Shown: positions 18,071 through 26,286, numbered from the stretch's first letter. The stretch: 34,517 bases of DNA from Pseudomonadales bacterium (GCA_016779585.1 JADHNI010000038.1:1-34517); one strand, 5' to 3'. Translations and numbers: made by a program. The notes: generated by a model from the letters alone, not told the origin.

Positions 18071-18847
18071 ATGGGTGAATTCAGTAGCATAAAAAAAGAA
18101 GGACCACTAACCATCATCACGATCGAGCGGGCAGAGGTCATGAATTCCCTGCACCCACCGGGAAACCGCGAGCTGGCTGAAGCCTTTGATGACTTTGCAT
18201 CAGACCCTGACCAGTGGGTTGCGATCATCACGGGCGCGGGTGACCGCGCTTTCAGTGCCGGCAATGACCTTAAGTACCAGGCGTCTGGTGGTGATATGAG
18301 TGGCCAGCCTGCTTCCGGATTTGCCGGGCTGAGCTCCCGCTTCGACAACCCAAAGCCGGTTATCGCAGCAGTAAATGGGGTTGCCATGGGTGGCGGTTTT
18401 GAAATTGCGCTGGCCTGCGACCTGATTATTGCTTCCGAGAATGCGGTGTTTGCGTTACCTGAGCCCCGGGTTGGCCTGGCGGCACTGGCCGGTGGCATCC
18501 ACCGTTTACCGCGCGAGATAGGTATGAAACAGGCCATGGGCATGCTGCTCACAGGCAGGCGAGTCAGTGCAGAAGAAGGTAAACAGCTCGGTTTTGTGAA
18601 CGACGTTGTGCCTGAAGGTCAGGCGCTCGAAGGGGCAAAAGCCTGGGCTGCCCAGATACTTGAGTGTGCACCTCTATCTGTGCGAGGCAGCAAGCAGGCA
18701 GCCATGGCAGGCATGGATGCGGAGAGCCTGGAAGCCGCCATCAAGGGCAAGTACGACCAGATTGCTGCCATGCGGGGCAGTGATGACTTTGTTGAAGGTC
18801 CGCTGGCGTTCGCAGAGAAGCGCGCACCCAACTGGAAAGGTAAATAA
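18071..18847 (+). CDS. Enoyl-CoA hydratase / isomerase family protein
   Basis: The 258-residue crotonase-fold protein has AFSAGNDLK (60-68) and AVNGVAMGGGFE as oxyanion-hole elements. Both catalytic glutamates expected for a hydratase are present (Glu111 in GGGFE and Glu131 in LPEPR). It probably hydrates an enoyl-CoA in fatty-acid or branched-chain breakdown; the acyl chain cannot be told. GAGGGAAC before ATG is the ribosome binding site. It follows the PatB/MalY-like gene closely and may be cotranscribed. Its 3' neighbour is the amber-interrupted cyclic-nucleotide-binding gene on the other strand. Confidence 0.9.
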   Translation: MGEFSSIKKEGPLTIITIERAEVMNSLHPPGNRELAEAFDDFASDPDQWVAIITGAGDRAFSAGNDLKYQASGGDMSGQPASGFAGLSSRFDNPKPVIAAVNGVAMGGGFEIALACDLIIASENAVFALPEPRVGLAALAGGIHRLPREIGMKQAMGMLLTGRRVSAEEGKQLGFVNDVVPEGQALEGAKAWAAQILECAPLSVRGSKQAAMAGMDAESLEAAIKGKYDQIAAMRGSDDFVEGPLAFAEKRAPNWKGK

Positions 18848-18860
18848 CTGCAGGGAAAGG

Positions 18861-18886
18861 CTGTCAGCAGATTGACAGTAGTTTTT
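18861..18886 (+). terminator. Possible weak terminator after the enoyl-CoA hydratase gene
   Basis: CTGTCA and TGACAG pair around a 6-nt loop and are followed by TAGTTTTT. The stem is short and it overlaps the 3' end of the gene on the other strand, so the call is tentative. Confidence 0.4.
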
Positions 18887-19325
18887 CAGTAAACCGGTTA
18901 TTGGTATCTCGCAGGCTTGAACTCAACAGCTAGGCAATGCCCATCAGAACCTTGTTGGCGATGGCAGGATGTTCTGCGTTCAGCTTGTTGAAATCTTCCC
19001 GCTTCAGCACGATGAGTTTCAGGGCTGTTTTTGCGCGTGCCGTGGCAGAACGTGGTGCACCATCAATCAATGACATCTCGCCCACGGATCTACCGGTACC
19101 CAGTTTCGCAATGGTGTGTTTTGCCGTATCGAACTGCTTGATGATCTCAACTTCACCGCTGACGATGAAGAACATGTAAGCACCGTGCGCGCCTTCCTTG
19201 AAGACGTAGGTACCTGCATCGTAGTCCTAGCTGAACATGTATTTCACGATAATCGGCTAGTCTTCTTCTTCCAGGAAGTTGAAGACTTCAAGCCTCGGTA
19301 GAATTTTCTCGATCGCCGCGCTCAT
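18864..19325 (-). pseudogene. Cyclic nucleotide-binding domain protein with three in-frame amber codons
   Basis: Read from ATG at 19325 the frame gives a full cNMP-binding domain of 153 residues, with TAG at codons 23 (19257-19259), 33 (19227-19229) and 132 (18930-18932) and a TGA end at 18864-18866. All segments are in one frame: MSAAIEKILPRLEVFNFLEEED, stop, PIIVKYMFS, stop, DYDAGTYVFKEGAHGAYMFF onward with the phosphate-binding cassette GEMSLIDGAPRSATARA, stop, then LLSSSLRDTNNRFTEKL, the expected C-terminal helix. There is no frameshift and no internal TAA or TGA. Either it is a recent pseudogene or the ambers are read through. TAG ends several other genes here, so genome-wide recoding is unlikely. 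Confidence 0.8.
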
Positions 19326-19350
19326 GGAGTTAACTACTTTCTTTGATAAT

Positions 19351-19367
19351 GGCCATGTATCATGGCC
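19351..19367. promoter_or_regulatory. Palindrome upstream of moaB
   Basis: GGCCATG-TAT-CATGGCC is a perfect 7-bp inverted repeat with a 3-bp centre, lying between the start of the interrupted cNMP-binding gene and moaB. It may be an operator for either gene. No known regulator site matches it. Confidence 0.4.
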
Positions 19368-19426
19368 TTCTTGTTTCGCCTTGGCAAGATGACACAGCCC
19401 ACGATCCGGGCGCGTAGGGAAGGAAT

Positions 19427-19930
19427 ATGACGAACGGTTTACAGGTCGCAGTGTTAACGGTTTCTGATACCAGGACCCTGGAGAATGATACTTCCGGCCA
19501 GTTTCTTTGTGATGCACTGACTGCTGATGGCCACTCAGTGGCGGCAAGACATATCGAGATTGATGATATGTACAAGCTTCGTGCCATCGTGTCTTCCTGG
19601 ATCGCTGACGAAGCCATTGAAGTGATACTGACCACTGGTGGCACTGGCTTTACAACAAGGGACTCTACCCCGGAAGCGCTTTCTGTTCTGTTTGATGTTG
19701 ATATCACGGGCTTTGGGGAGTTGTTTCGGCAGCTGTCATTCGAGGACATTGGTACCTCTACTGTGCAGTCCAGGGCTTTTGCCGGTATTGCCAATAACAC
19801 CGTGATCTTCTGTATGCCCGGTTCCACTGGAGCCTGCAGGACCGCCTGGGAAGGCATCCTCAAGACGCAACTCGATATTGAACATCGTCCATGCAACTTT
19901 GCCGAACTGATCCGAAAAGGCAGTCACTGA
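19427..19930 (+). CDS. moaB: Molybdenum cofactor biosynthesis protein MoaB
   Basis: The 167-residue protein is of the MoaB/MogA family, which adenylylates molybdopterin before molybdenum insertion. Marks are LTVSDTR near the N-terminus, the molybdopterin-binding loop TTGGTGFTTRDSTPEAL (about 69-85) and the MPGSTGACRTAWE segment (about 127-139). Length is normal. GGAAGGA precedes ATG closely. moeA starts 2 bp after the stop codon, so the two form an operon for the last steps of Mo-cofactor assembly. A palindrome upstream (19351-19367) may control it. Confidence 0.93.
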   Translation: MTNGLQVAVLTVSDTRTLENDTSGQFLCDALTADGHSVAARHIEIDDMYKLRAIVSSWIADEAIEVILTTGGTGFTTRDSTPEALSVLFDVDITGFGELFRQLSFEDIGTSTVQSRAFAGIANNTVIFCMPGSTGACRTAWEGILKTQLDIEHRPCNFAELIRKGSH

Positions 19931-19932
19931 CC

Positions 19933-21132
19933 ATGTCGCCATTACGGCCAGTCGATGAGGTCGTCGAGGAACTGCTGGGCCAAGTCGTCGTTTCGAAGCA
20001 AACTGAATCAAGATCACTGGATGATGCCCTGAATTGCTGCGCAGCGAGCGACATCCATTCTAGCGTCAATGTGCCGCCGGATGACAACAGCGCAATGGAT
20101 GGTTATGCACTCGCTTTTAGTGATGCAATGCTCGATCACGCTTATCCCGTCTCCGATCGAATACCCGCCGGTTATGTTGGCAGGAAACTGGAGCCCGGCA
20201 CGGTTGCCCGGATATTCACGGGTGCCTCCATACCTGAAGGCGCAGACACGGTCGTCATGCAGGAAAACACAAAGCTCGTCGATCAACAGGTTGAGCTGAC
20301 CCAGCTCCCCAACAAAGGTGAAAACGTGCGGCGGCGCGGCCAGGACATCGAACAGGGCTCGATCATACTGACCCGTGGTGACAAGCTGACAGCAAAGACC
20401 CTGGGTCTTGTCGCTTCCGTGGGTGTGCCCAGTGTGGAGGTGAAGAAGCCGCTCAAGGTTGCCATCATGTCAACCGGAGACGAGCTGGTGGAGCCAGGTA
20501 AACCGGTGGGGCCAGGCCAGATCTACAATTCGAATCGATATACCCTGTCAGCCATGATCAGGACGCTTGGTTTTGAGGTGGTAGACCTCGGCATCGTAGA
20601 AGATACGAGGCAGGCGACCCTGGAGGTGCTCGAACGTGCAGCCGGGAAGGCAGACGTTATCATGACTTCAGGTGGTGTTTCTGTTGGAGAAGAAGATCAC
20701 GTCAAGGATGCCGTTGAAACACTGGGCAGGGTCGACCTCTGGAAGATGGCTATCAAACCCGGCAAACCGCTTGCCTATGGTAATGTGGCCGGCAAACCTT
20801 TCTTTGGTTTGCCGGGTAACCCGGTCTCAACCTTTGTGACTTTCCACGTGGTAGCGAGACCTTACCTGATGGCGATGCAGGGGTTTAGTCGCATCCAACC
20901 TGAAACCACAACGGCTGTCTCAGACTTTGAGTTTACGGGTGGTACCCGCCGGGAATACCTTCGAGTCAGATTGCACAACCGTGATGGCGCCACAATTGCC
21001 GAGAGATTTTCTAACCAGGGCTCCGGTATCATGACGTCTGTTGTATGGGCTGATGCGCTCGCGATTGCAGATGTTGGCCAGACTATTTCACCTGGTGATG
21101 CCTTGACGGTGTTGCCGCTCACCGGACTTTAA
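19933..21132 (+). CDS. moeA: Molybdopterin molybdenumtransferase MoeA
   Basis: The 399-residue enzyme inserts molybdate into adenylylated molybdopterin. Visible motifs are PPDDNSAMDGYAL (domain I/III), FTGASIPEGADTVVMQE, the MPT-binding TSGGVSVGEEDHVK and GLPGNPVSTFVTF, and a C-terminal beta domain. The start at 19933 (MSPLRPVDEV) directly after the moaB stop is preferred over one 14 codons upstream that overlaps moaB. It is the second gene of the Mo-cofactor pair; the 59-aa membrane protein gene follows after 18 bp and is probably on the same transcript. Confidence 0.94.
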   Translation: MSPLRPVDEVVEELLGQVVVSKQTESRSLDDALNCCAASDIHSSVNVPPDDNSAMDGYALAFSDAMLDHAYPVSDRIPAGYVGRKLEPGTVARIFTGASIPEGADTVVMQENTKLVDQQVELTQLPNKGENVRRRGQDIEQGSIILTRGDKLTAKTLGLVASVGVPSVEVKKPLKVAIMSTGDELVEPGKPVGPGQIYNSNRYTLSAMIRTLGFEVVDLGIVEDTRQATLEVLERAAGKADVIMTSGGVSVGEEDHVKDAVETLGRVDLWKMAIKPGKPLAYGNVAGKPFFGLPGNPVSTFVTFHVVARPYLMAMQGFSRIQPETTTAVSDFEFTGGTRREYLRVRLHNRDGATIAERFSNQGSGIMTSVVWADALAIADVGQTISPGDALTVLPLTGL

Positions 21133-21150
21133 GCTCTTTGTAGGGAAAAA

Positions 21151-21330
21151 ATGGGACTCATCGTACTCAGCACAATTCTGTCCATCATTCTTGGAAGCTG
21201 CGTCTGGCTCGTGATCGGGGACAAGTTTCCCCTGAATGAGGAGCAAAAATGGCCGGTTGCCAACAATATCTTTATCTACGCTGTATGCCTGCTGGTGCCT
21301 GTATACCTGGTCATTTTTTTTACTTTCTGA
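21151..21330 (+). CDS. 59-aa two-helix membrane microprotein downstream of moeA
   Basis: ATG at 21151 follows TAGGGA. The frame of 59 codons ends at TGA 21328-21330. The product starts MGLIVLSTILSIILGSCVWL (first membrane helix), has a short polar loop DKFPLNEEQKW and a second helix (IYAVCLLVPVYLVIFF) up to the C-terminus. Two clean hydrophobic helices and tight spacing to moeA support a real gene. I recognise no family. A role linked to Mo-cofactor genes would be guesswork. Confidence 0.72.
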   Translation: MGLIVLSTILSIILGSCVWLVIGDKFPLNEEQKWPVANNIFIYAVCLLVPVYLVIFFTF

Positions 21331-21357
21331 CTTTTTACACGCTGAATGGGAACCACT

Positions 21358-21969
21358 ATGGAACTTCCTCTTGATATTGATGAGGTAAAGGGTTTTCTTG
21401 ACCCGGACGAGGGGCGTGCCCTTTATGAGTACTGCCTGGTTGCAGCTGAAGTCGGCCCCTGCCTGGAGGTTGGCAGCTACTGCGGCAAATCTTCCGTCTA
21501 CCTCGGGGAAGCCTGTCGAACGGCGAGTGTCACTTTGTTCGCGGTGGATCATCACCGGGGTTCGGAAGAACACCAGCCAGGCGAGGAATATCATGATGCT
21601 GCCCTCTACGACGAATCTGCGGGTCTCATGGATTCGTTCCGTGAGTTTCGGTCCACGATGCGAAAAGCAAACCTGGAAGACGTGGTTGTACCCATTGTTG
21701 CGCCTTCACTCGTTGCGGCGCAGGACTGGCGTACGCCCCTTGGTATGGTCTTCATCGACGGCGGCCATTCCCTTGAGGCGGCGATGATCGACTACCGCAG
21801 CTGGGTTACCCATATCGTTCCTGGTGGAGTCCTGGCTATTCACGATATCTTTCCTGAATCTGCGGAAGGGGGCCAGGCACCTTACGAGATATTCAGGCTG
21901 GCGCTTGCGTCGGGGCTGTTTGAGGAAGTTGAGCGGGTAAAGACGCTGGGTCTGCTTAGAAGAATCTGA
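21358..21969 (+). CDS. Class I SAM-dependent methyltransferase
   Basis: The 203-residue reading starts MELPLDIDEVKGFL with GGGA upstream; a start 4 codons earlier is less well placed. The SAM-binding motif I is LEVGSYCGKSSVYLG, followed by LFAVDHHRGSEEH (acidic residue for the ribose) and the metal- or substrate-side MVFIDGGHSLEAAMIDY. The layout is that of small O-methyltransferases acting on sugars or small molecules. It converges on the toroid-protein gene with 25 bp between and may serve the same glycoconjugate pathway; that link is inferred. Confidence 0.82.
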   Translation: MELPLDIDEVKGFLDPDEGRALYEYCLVAAEVGPCLEVGSYCGKSSVYLGEACRTASVTLFAVDHHRGSEEHQPGEEYHDAALYDESAGLMDSFREFRSTMRKANLEDVVVPIVAPSLVAAQDWRTPLGMVFIDGGHSLEAAMIDYRSWVTHIVPGGVLAIHDIFPESAEGGQAPYEIFRLALASGLFEEVERVKTLGLLRRI

Positions 21970-21994
21970 CAGGTCCCTGAAGATGCCACGCCCG

Positions 21995-23071
21995 CTATGC
22001 AGGGTCCTGGTTTTCCCTGGTCGAAGCGGAGCCGGTGTTTACAATCAGTTCCTGGCGGAAAAGGTGCGCGGCATCAGTTTGATTGGACAAAGCGTCAGCA
22101 GCCATCAGCACCGCGCCCGCTGTCCAGGTGGGTTTTTCCTCTGGCCACAAGGCGTCATCCCGGTGAACGTAGCCCGTCCAGTAGGAGCCGTCGTCATCCC
22201 GGAATTGATGCAGCCAGCTGAACAGGTGCACGGCGTGCTGGTACTGCCCGGCTGACAAGAGTGACATGACGAGTTCACAGGATTCTGCAACCGTTACCCA
22301 AGGTTCATCATTGACGCAGACACAACCCAGGTCCGCTACAACAAACTCATTCCAGCGTGAATGCAGATGCTGTTTTGCGGCTTTCCCCTTGATGACATTG
22401 GTCAGGACCGGATAGAACCAGTCCATGGCGAATCGACTTTTGGAATCCCATGTCCGGTCAAAAACTTCCGGGTGATGCGCAATGGCGTGGCCGAGCCTCG
22501 TCCGCGCCAGCGCCCAGTGTGGCACTTCCTTGTCGAGGGTCGTGGCGATGTTGAGTGCACACTCGAGTGATTTGTAGATACTGGAGCAGCCGGTGACCAG
22601 GGAGTCCTCGCGAATACCGAGGGTGGTGTCTTCACACCAGTAGATCTGTCCCTGGGGTCCCTGCAGTCGCAACACAAACTCTATGGCTCGAGATACGGTA
22701 TCCCACATGTCCTCCAGGAATTCAGTGTCGGCTGAAATGAGGTGGTAGTGCCAGACGCCTGTCGCAACATAGGCAACAAAGTTTGATTCTGCCCGGGTTC
22801 CGTCTTCGACCTTGCCGTTCTTGTAGGCAGCGAGCCAGCTGCCATTTGGTAACTGATTGTTTTTGAGCCATTCGTAGGCGGCTTTCGCTTCTTCCAGCCT
22901 GCCACCTATCGCCAGGCCCATGGCAGATTCAATATGATCCCACGGGTCCATGGGACCGCCGTCAAACCATGGTATTGCACCATCAGCATCCTGGGTGCTC
23001 GCGATATAGTCGACTGTTCCCGTGAAGTACTCCTCAGGGTAGAAGCCCATAGATACATAAAGTTGGGTCAT
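21995..23071 (-). CDS. Alpha/alpha-toroid protein (prenyltransferase/terpene-cyclase-like fold)
   Basis: The 358-residue protein shows repeated helix-pair motifs with aromatic and DG signatures: DADGAIPWFDGG, LPNGSWLAAY, DDDGSYWTGYV, with many Trp residues. This is typical of alpha/alpha-barrel folds shared by terpene cyclases, prenyltransferase subunits and some glycosidases. No catalytic motif settles which. It is the last gene of a three-gene operon; its ATG overlaps the TGA of the upstream methyltransferase (ATGA). The neighbours (GT4 glycosyltransferase, methyltransferase) suggest it handles a sugar-containing or lipid-linked product. Stop codon TAG. Confidence 0.6.
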   Translation of the reverse strand: MTQLYVSMGFYPEEYFTGTVDYIASTQDADGAIPWFDGGPMDPWDHIESAMGLAIGGRLEEAKAAYEWLKNNQLPNGSWLAAYKNGKVEDGTRAESNFVAYVATGVWHYHLISADTEFLEDMWDTVSRAIEFVLRLQGPQGQIYWCEDTTLGIREDSLVTGCSSIYKSLECALNIATTLDKEVPHWALARTRLGHAIAHHPEVFDRTWDSKSRFAMDWFYPVLTNVIKGKAAKQHLHSRWNEFVVADLGCVCVNDEPWVTVAESCELVMSLLSAGQYQHAVHLFSWLHQFRDDDGSYWTGYVHRDDALWPEEKPTWTAGAVLMAADALSNQTDAAHLFRQELIVNTGSASTRENQDPA

Positions 23072-23820
23072 GCGGCTTCAACCTCGTTGTTCACCGCGCT
23101 GTGTGTTTTTACGAAGTACATCACCACGCTTTTGCCCATAATCGGGTTCAGCAGATAGTCCAGCCAGCGTGTAATCCACGGTTGTTTCATCAGGTCCCAG
23201 GTCAGGAAGCGGTGATAGGCATCAACAACAGCGGCCTGGGGCTCGTCAGCCTCGCGCCAGAAAAGGCATTTGAGCCACCAGTAGGGCACATGTAGGGCAT
23301 GGGCATGATGCTTGTCGTATCGAATGAACCCCGCTGACTCAATATCCCTGTGCAGATCCTTCGCGTTAAAAATTCTGATATGTCCGCCTTCAACCTCGTG
23401 ATAGGCATCGCTCAGTTTCCAGCAGACCCATTCCGGGAAGTAGCGGGGAACGCTGATTGCGGCGATACCACCGGTTTTCAGCACGCGGGCAATCTCGCGA
23501 ACAACGCCATGGTAATGTGGAATATGTTCCAGCACTTCTGAGCAGATCACCTTATCGAAAGACTCATCCTCGAACGGCAGCTGTTCTCCGTTGGCGACCG
23601 AGATCACCAGGCTTTTCTGGTCATTCTCCGGTTCCACGAACTGCTCGAACCGTTCCTGCGTGGTTTTCAGGTCCTTCAGGGACAGGTCTATGCCTACAGC
23701 CTCCAGGTTGCGTACGATGTATGCAGATAGCGCGTGGCGACCTTCGCCACAGCCCAGGTCCAGTAATCGCTCACCAGAAGCGAGTTTCATTCGTTCGAAA
23801 TCAATGGTTTGCAGTCCCAT
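23068..23820 (-). CDS. Class I SAM-dependent methyltransferase (middle gene of GT operon)
   Basis: The 250-residue protein has motif I LLDLGCGEGRHAL (about 20-32), the acidic GIDLS of motif II and VICSEVLEHIPHYHG of the Methyltransf_11 group, followed by GGIAAISVPRYFPEW. The C-terminal third (about 160-250) is a family-specific extension. It overlaps the glycosyltransferase stop by 1 nt and the toroid gene start by 4 nt, so the three are translated together. Substrate probably a glycosylated intermediate made by the GT4 enzyme (inference). Confidence 0.85.
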   Translation of the reverse strand: MGLQTIDFERMKLASGERLLDLGCGEGRHALSAYIVRNLEAVGIDLSLKDLKTTQERFEQFVEPENDQKSLVISVANGEQLPFEDESFDKVICSEVLEHIPHYHGVVREIARVLKTGGIAAISVPRYFPEWVCWKLSDAYHEVEGGHIRIFNAKDLHRDIESAGFIRYDKHHAHALHVPYWWLKCLFWREADEPQAAVVDAYHRFLTWDLMKQPWITRWLDYLLNPIMGKSVVMYFVKTHSAVNNEVEAA

Positions 23821-25106
23821 CAGCTGGCCTTCTCGACGATGATGCGGCGATAGAGTTTTTCCATTTCTTTTGCTGCGACGGCCCAGCTGAATTTCTCAAG
23901 GATTCGCTGGCGTCCCCGCTCCGCCAGCTTTTCGCGCAGGTTTTCATCATCCAGCATGACTCTAATTGCACTCGCCAGTGCGCTGGCGTCGCGTGTCGGC
24001 ACGATGATGCCAGCGTCACCCACAACTTCAGGGAGTGCGCCGCCATCTGTTGAAATAACGGGTACACCACAGGCCATGGCCTCTCCCGCGGGCAATCCGA
24101 ACCCTTCATAGATAGAAGGCACTACCGCGCAGGTAGCGTGCGCATAAAGCTCCGTGACTTCCTCAGTGCTGAGACCGGAGTGGAAGGTGATTCGATCACC
24201 GACATTGAGCCGTTTGATCAGCTTCTCCGTGTCGCCGTCTTTCTTGAGTTTGCCAAGGACGGTGAGCTTCAGCTCCGGCATTTCGCCAGCGAGTTCAGCA
24301 ATGGCCCTGATCAGATAATCGAGACCCTTGAGTGGCGCATCGGCTGAAGCAGTTGCCATCACGGTGTATCGGTCTCGCTCGATGTTGGGCAAAGGCCGGA
24401 AAGCCTCCGTATCAATGCCATTGTGTACGATCTTCAGCTTATCCTCACGAACCGCAAAGTCGGTAGCGATGTCGGACCTGGAGGCTTGCGAAACAGTTAC
24501 CAGGTTTTCCAGCCGCCGAACTACCTTTTTTTGCATCCGCAGGAAAGAGTGCCAGCGACGGATCAAAAGGCGCAGCTTCCAGTTTTCTGCGCTCTGCAGG
24601 GCAATGCGTAAATCGCTCGTGATAGGGTGATGGATGGTTGTCAGGAGCGGGATGCCCATCTTCTGCAATTGCAGCGTGCCGTAACACAGGCTCTGGTTGT
24701 CATGGACGATGTCATAATCCGGCTTGTGACGTTTGAAGTACTGAACCAGGCGGCGCCCGAAGGTATAAGGTTCGGCGAATCCACCTGTCAGCATGGACCA
24801 CCATTCAATAAAATCTGTATAGGACAGCAGGTGTCGTGGTCGAAGTGCTGTAACGTGATTCTCGGCTTCAAAAAGATTCAGGCCAGGCAATTTGATCAGC
24901 CGAACCCGCTCATCCAGTTCCGGGTAAGGTTCACCTGAAATTACATCGACACGATTACCAAGGTCGACGAGTGCCTTGCTGAGGAACTTGAGATAAATGC
25001 CCTGGCCGCCACTGTAGGGGTTGCTGCGATACCCCAGGAGGCAGATTTTCAGTTTGGGTTGATCAATTACCTGAAACTTCGGTGGGCGCTGATCGGCGGC
25101 CAGCAT
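23820..25106 (-). CDS. GT4 family glycosyltransferase
   Basis: The protein (428 residues from ATG at 25106; a TTG one codon earlier is less likely) is a GT-B fold retaining glycosyltransferase. The N-terminal domain has KICLLGYRSNPYSGGQGIYL with the glycine-rich acceptor loop. The C-terminal donor domain shows TASADAPLKGLDYLIRA and PSIYEGFGLPAGEAMACG with the paired glutamates that bind the nucleotide sugar, then VISTDGGALPEVVG. The donor and acceptor are unknown. It heads the operon with the methyltransferase and toroid protein; the HD-domain gene lies 55 bp upstream on the same strand and may be cotranscribed. Confidence 0.9.
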   Translation of the reverse strand: MLAADQRPPKFQVIDQPKLKICLLGYRSNPYSGGQGIYLKFLSKALVDLGNRVDVISGEPYPELDERVRLIKLPGLNLFEAENHVTALRPRHLLSYTDFIEWWSMLTGGFAEPYTFGRRLVQYFKRHKPDYDIVHDNQSLCYGTLQLQKMGIPLLTTIHHPITSDLRIALQSAENWKLRLLIRRWHSFLRMQKKVVRRLENLVTVSQASRSDIATDFAVREDKLKIVHNGIDTEAFRPLPNIERDRYTVMATASADAPLKGLDYLIRAIAELAGEMPELKLTVLGKLKKDGDTEKLIKRLNVGDRITFHSGLSTEEVTELYAHATCAVVPSIYEGFGLPAGEAMACGVPVISTDGGALPEVVGDAGIIVPTRDASALASAIRVMLDDENLREKLAERGRQRILEKFSWAVAAKEMEKLYRRIIVEKAS

Positions 25107-25161
25107 CAAAAAACATCCCGGTCAAAAGGACGGGAAGTCTACGAATTTTGCCGCCCAAATA

Positions 25162-26130
25162 CTACTGAGCGGTCCGGCTGACCAGATCGGAGATGCGTCT
25201 TCCGGATTCCTTTCGCTTGTCGTTTTCTGCGACTTCCTTGATCTTGAAGACAGATTCGCCTTCCGAGCGGCGGTCGCCTTTCTCATGTCTTTCCGGACCA
25301 TAGGCGGGTGCCTCATGTTCTTCGGTGAAGACGTTGGCATAGAGGTTTGCCACCCAGGCCTGGCCTTCCTGCGTTCGGCGCAGGTAGCGAATGCCTTCGG
25401 TGATGAACGGTGTCACCACATCCCAGAAAAATCCGGGGTAGCCTTCTCGCAGGTCAGCCGCGGTGGTGTAACCCATTTTTGCTGCCTGGCCAGTTTCCTT
25501 GAATTCGGCGAACAGCGAGGAGATTTTGCGATGATACTGGGGGTCACCGAGTTGTCCGATCAGGTCGGCAGCTCTTAGCAGACCGGGGAAATCCGATGAT
25601 TCCTGGTGGTCTTCCTCTGTGGGAACCGGGAAGCGGGTGCGTTCTATATTGTCGCAGATGGTTGCGGCGTCAATCCTGGATTCACGTTCGAAACGCTCCC
25701 GGATGTAAAGCTTGGCACGATCCACGTGATAGGGCGTCAGCACAGCGTCAGTGGATCCTGGAGGCGGTGCAATCGTTTCATAATTCATGTTAATGGCGTA
25801 GCGGCCCGAGCGATCAGCCCGGCAGATGCCCCTGACGTAACCAATATCGTGGTTCAGGAGTGAGATCACAAAATGGACCCATTCGTTGGCAGTGACCGAG
25901 CCTTCGATGAGTATCTTGCCGCGCAGGATTTCGGTACCCACCATGGTGACCATGATGGTGTGATTCACGTCATGATAAGGTGCGTCGCTGTTGGCGATAA
26001 TTTCCAGAGCGTTGCGTGCATTGGAAACGATCAGATGAATATCTGATTCATTGTGGCCGTACATATTGACGTAATGCTCCACGAGCTCGTCAACAAACGC
26101 TTCAATGACTACTGACGATGGGTTAAACAT
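25162..26130 (-). CDS. HD-domain metalloprotein (Npun_R2479-like)
   Basis: The 322-residue protein has metal-ligand motifs PYHDVNHT (His53, Asp54, His57) and LLNHDIGYVRG with the HD pair (94-95), the pattern of HD-type phosphohydrolases. A middle part with LLRAADLIGQLGD supplies a further Asp. The last 55 residues are charged and low in complexity (HEKGDRRSEGE), probably unstructured. The overall sequence resembles what is annotated as Npun_R2479-family HD metalloproteins, from memory and unverified. It stands upstream of the glycosyltransferase operon and divergent from metR. The substrate is unknown; nucleotide or cyclic-dinucleotide hydrolysis are options. Stop codon TAG. Confidence 0.75.
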   Translation of the reverse strand: MFNPSSVVIEAFVDELVEHYVNMYGHNESDIHLIVSNARNALEIIANSDAPYHDVNHTIMVTMVGTEILRGKILIEGSVTANEWVHFVISLLNHDIGYVRGICRADRSGRYAINMNYETIAPPPGSTDAVLTPYHVDRAKLYIRERFERESRIDAATICDNIERTRFPVPTEEDHQESSDFPGLLRAADLIGQLGDPQYHRKISSLFAEFKETGQAAKMGYTTAADLREGYPGFFWDVVTPFITEGIRYLRRTQEGQAWVANLYANVFTEEHEAPAYGPERHEKGDRRSEGESVFKIKEVAENDKRKESGRRISDLVSRTAQ

Positions 26131-26192
26131 GATGGCCCTTCGATATTGATGCCCGATTCATTGTGTCTTCTATCCGACGCGAGTCAAGCCAA

Positions 26193-26208
26193 TTGTCGGT
26201 CGCGACAA
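26193..26208. promoter_or_regulatory. Inverted repeat between the HD gene and metR
   Basis: TTGTCG-GTCG-CGACAA is a perfect 6-bp inverted repeat in the 191-bp divergent intergenic region. It may be an operator of either gene. Confidence 0.3.
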
Positions 26209-26273
26209 CGTACGGTGGTATTTCCCAGCCGAACGGTCAAATTGAGCAGTTTTTAAAGAATTTGAGTATACAT

Positions 26274-26286
26274 TGAAATTCCTTCA
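26274..26286. promoter_or_regulatory. MetR box upstream of metR
   Basis: TGAA-ATTCC-TTCA matches the E. coli MetR consensus TGAA-N5-TTCA, with T at the central position. It lies 36 bp before the metR start and just downstream of a TATACA -10-like sequence (26267-26272). This fits autorepression of metR. Confidence 0.7.

Noticed and set aside
18930..19175. 81-residue cNMP-binding ORF as an independent gene
   Set aside because: It is the middle part of the larger amber-interrupted frame 18864-19325; the same frame continues with family-like sequence on both sides.
18864..19325. Genome-wide amber recoding (TAG read as Gln)
   Set aside because: Several intact genes here end at TAG at the expected family length, for example apeB, metR and gspA.
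23457..24053. 198-residue plus-strand ORF across the methyltransferase/glycosyltransferase junction
   Set aside because: Antisense to two overlapping conserved genes, without domain similarity.
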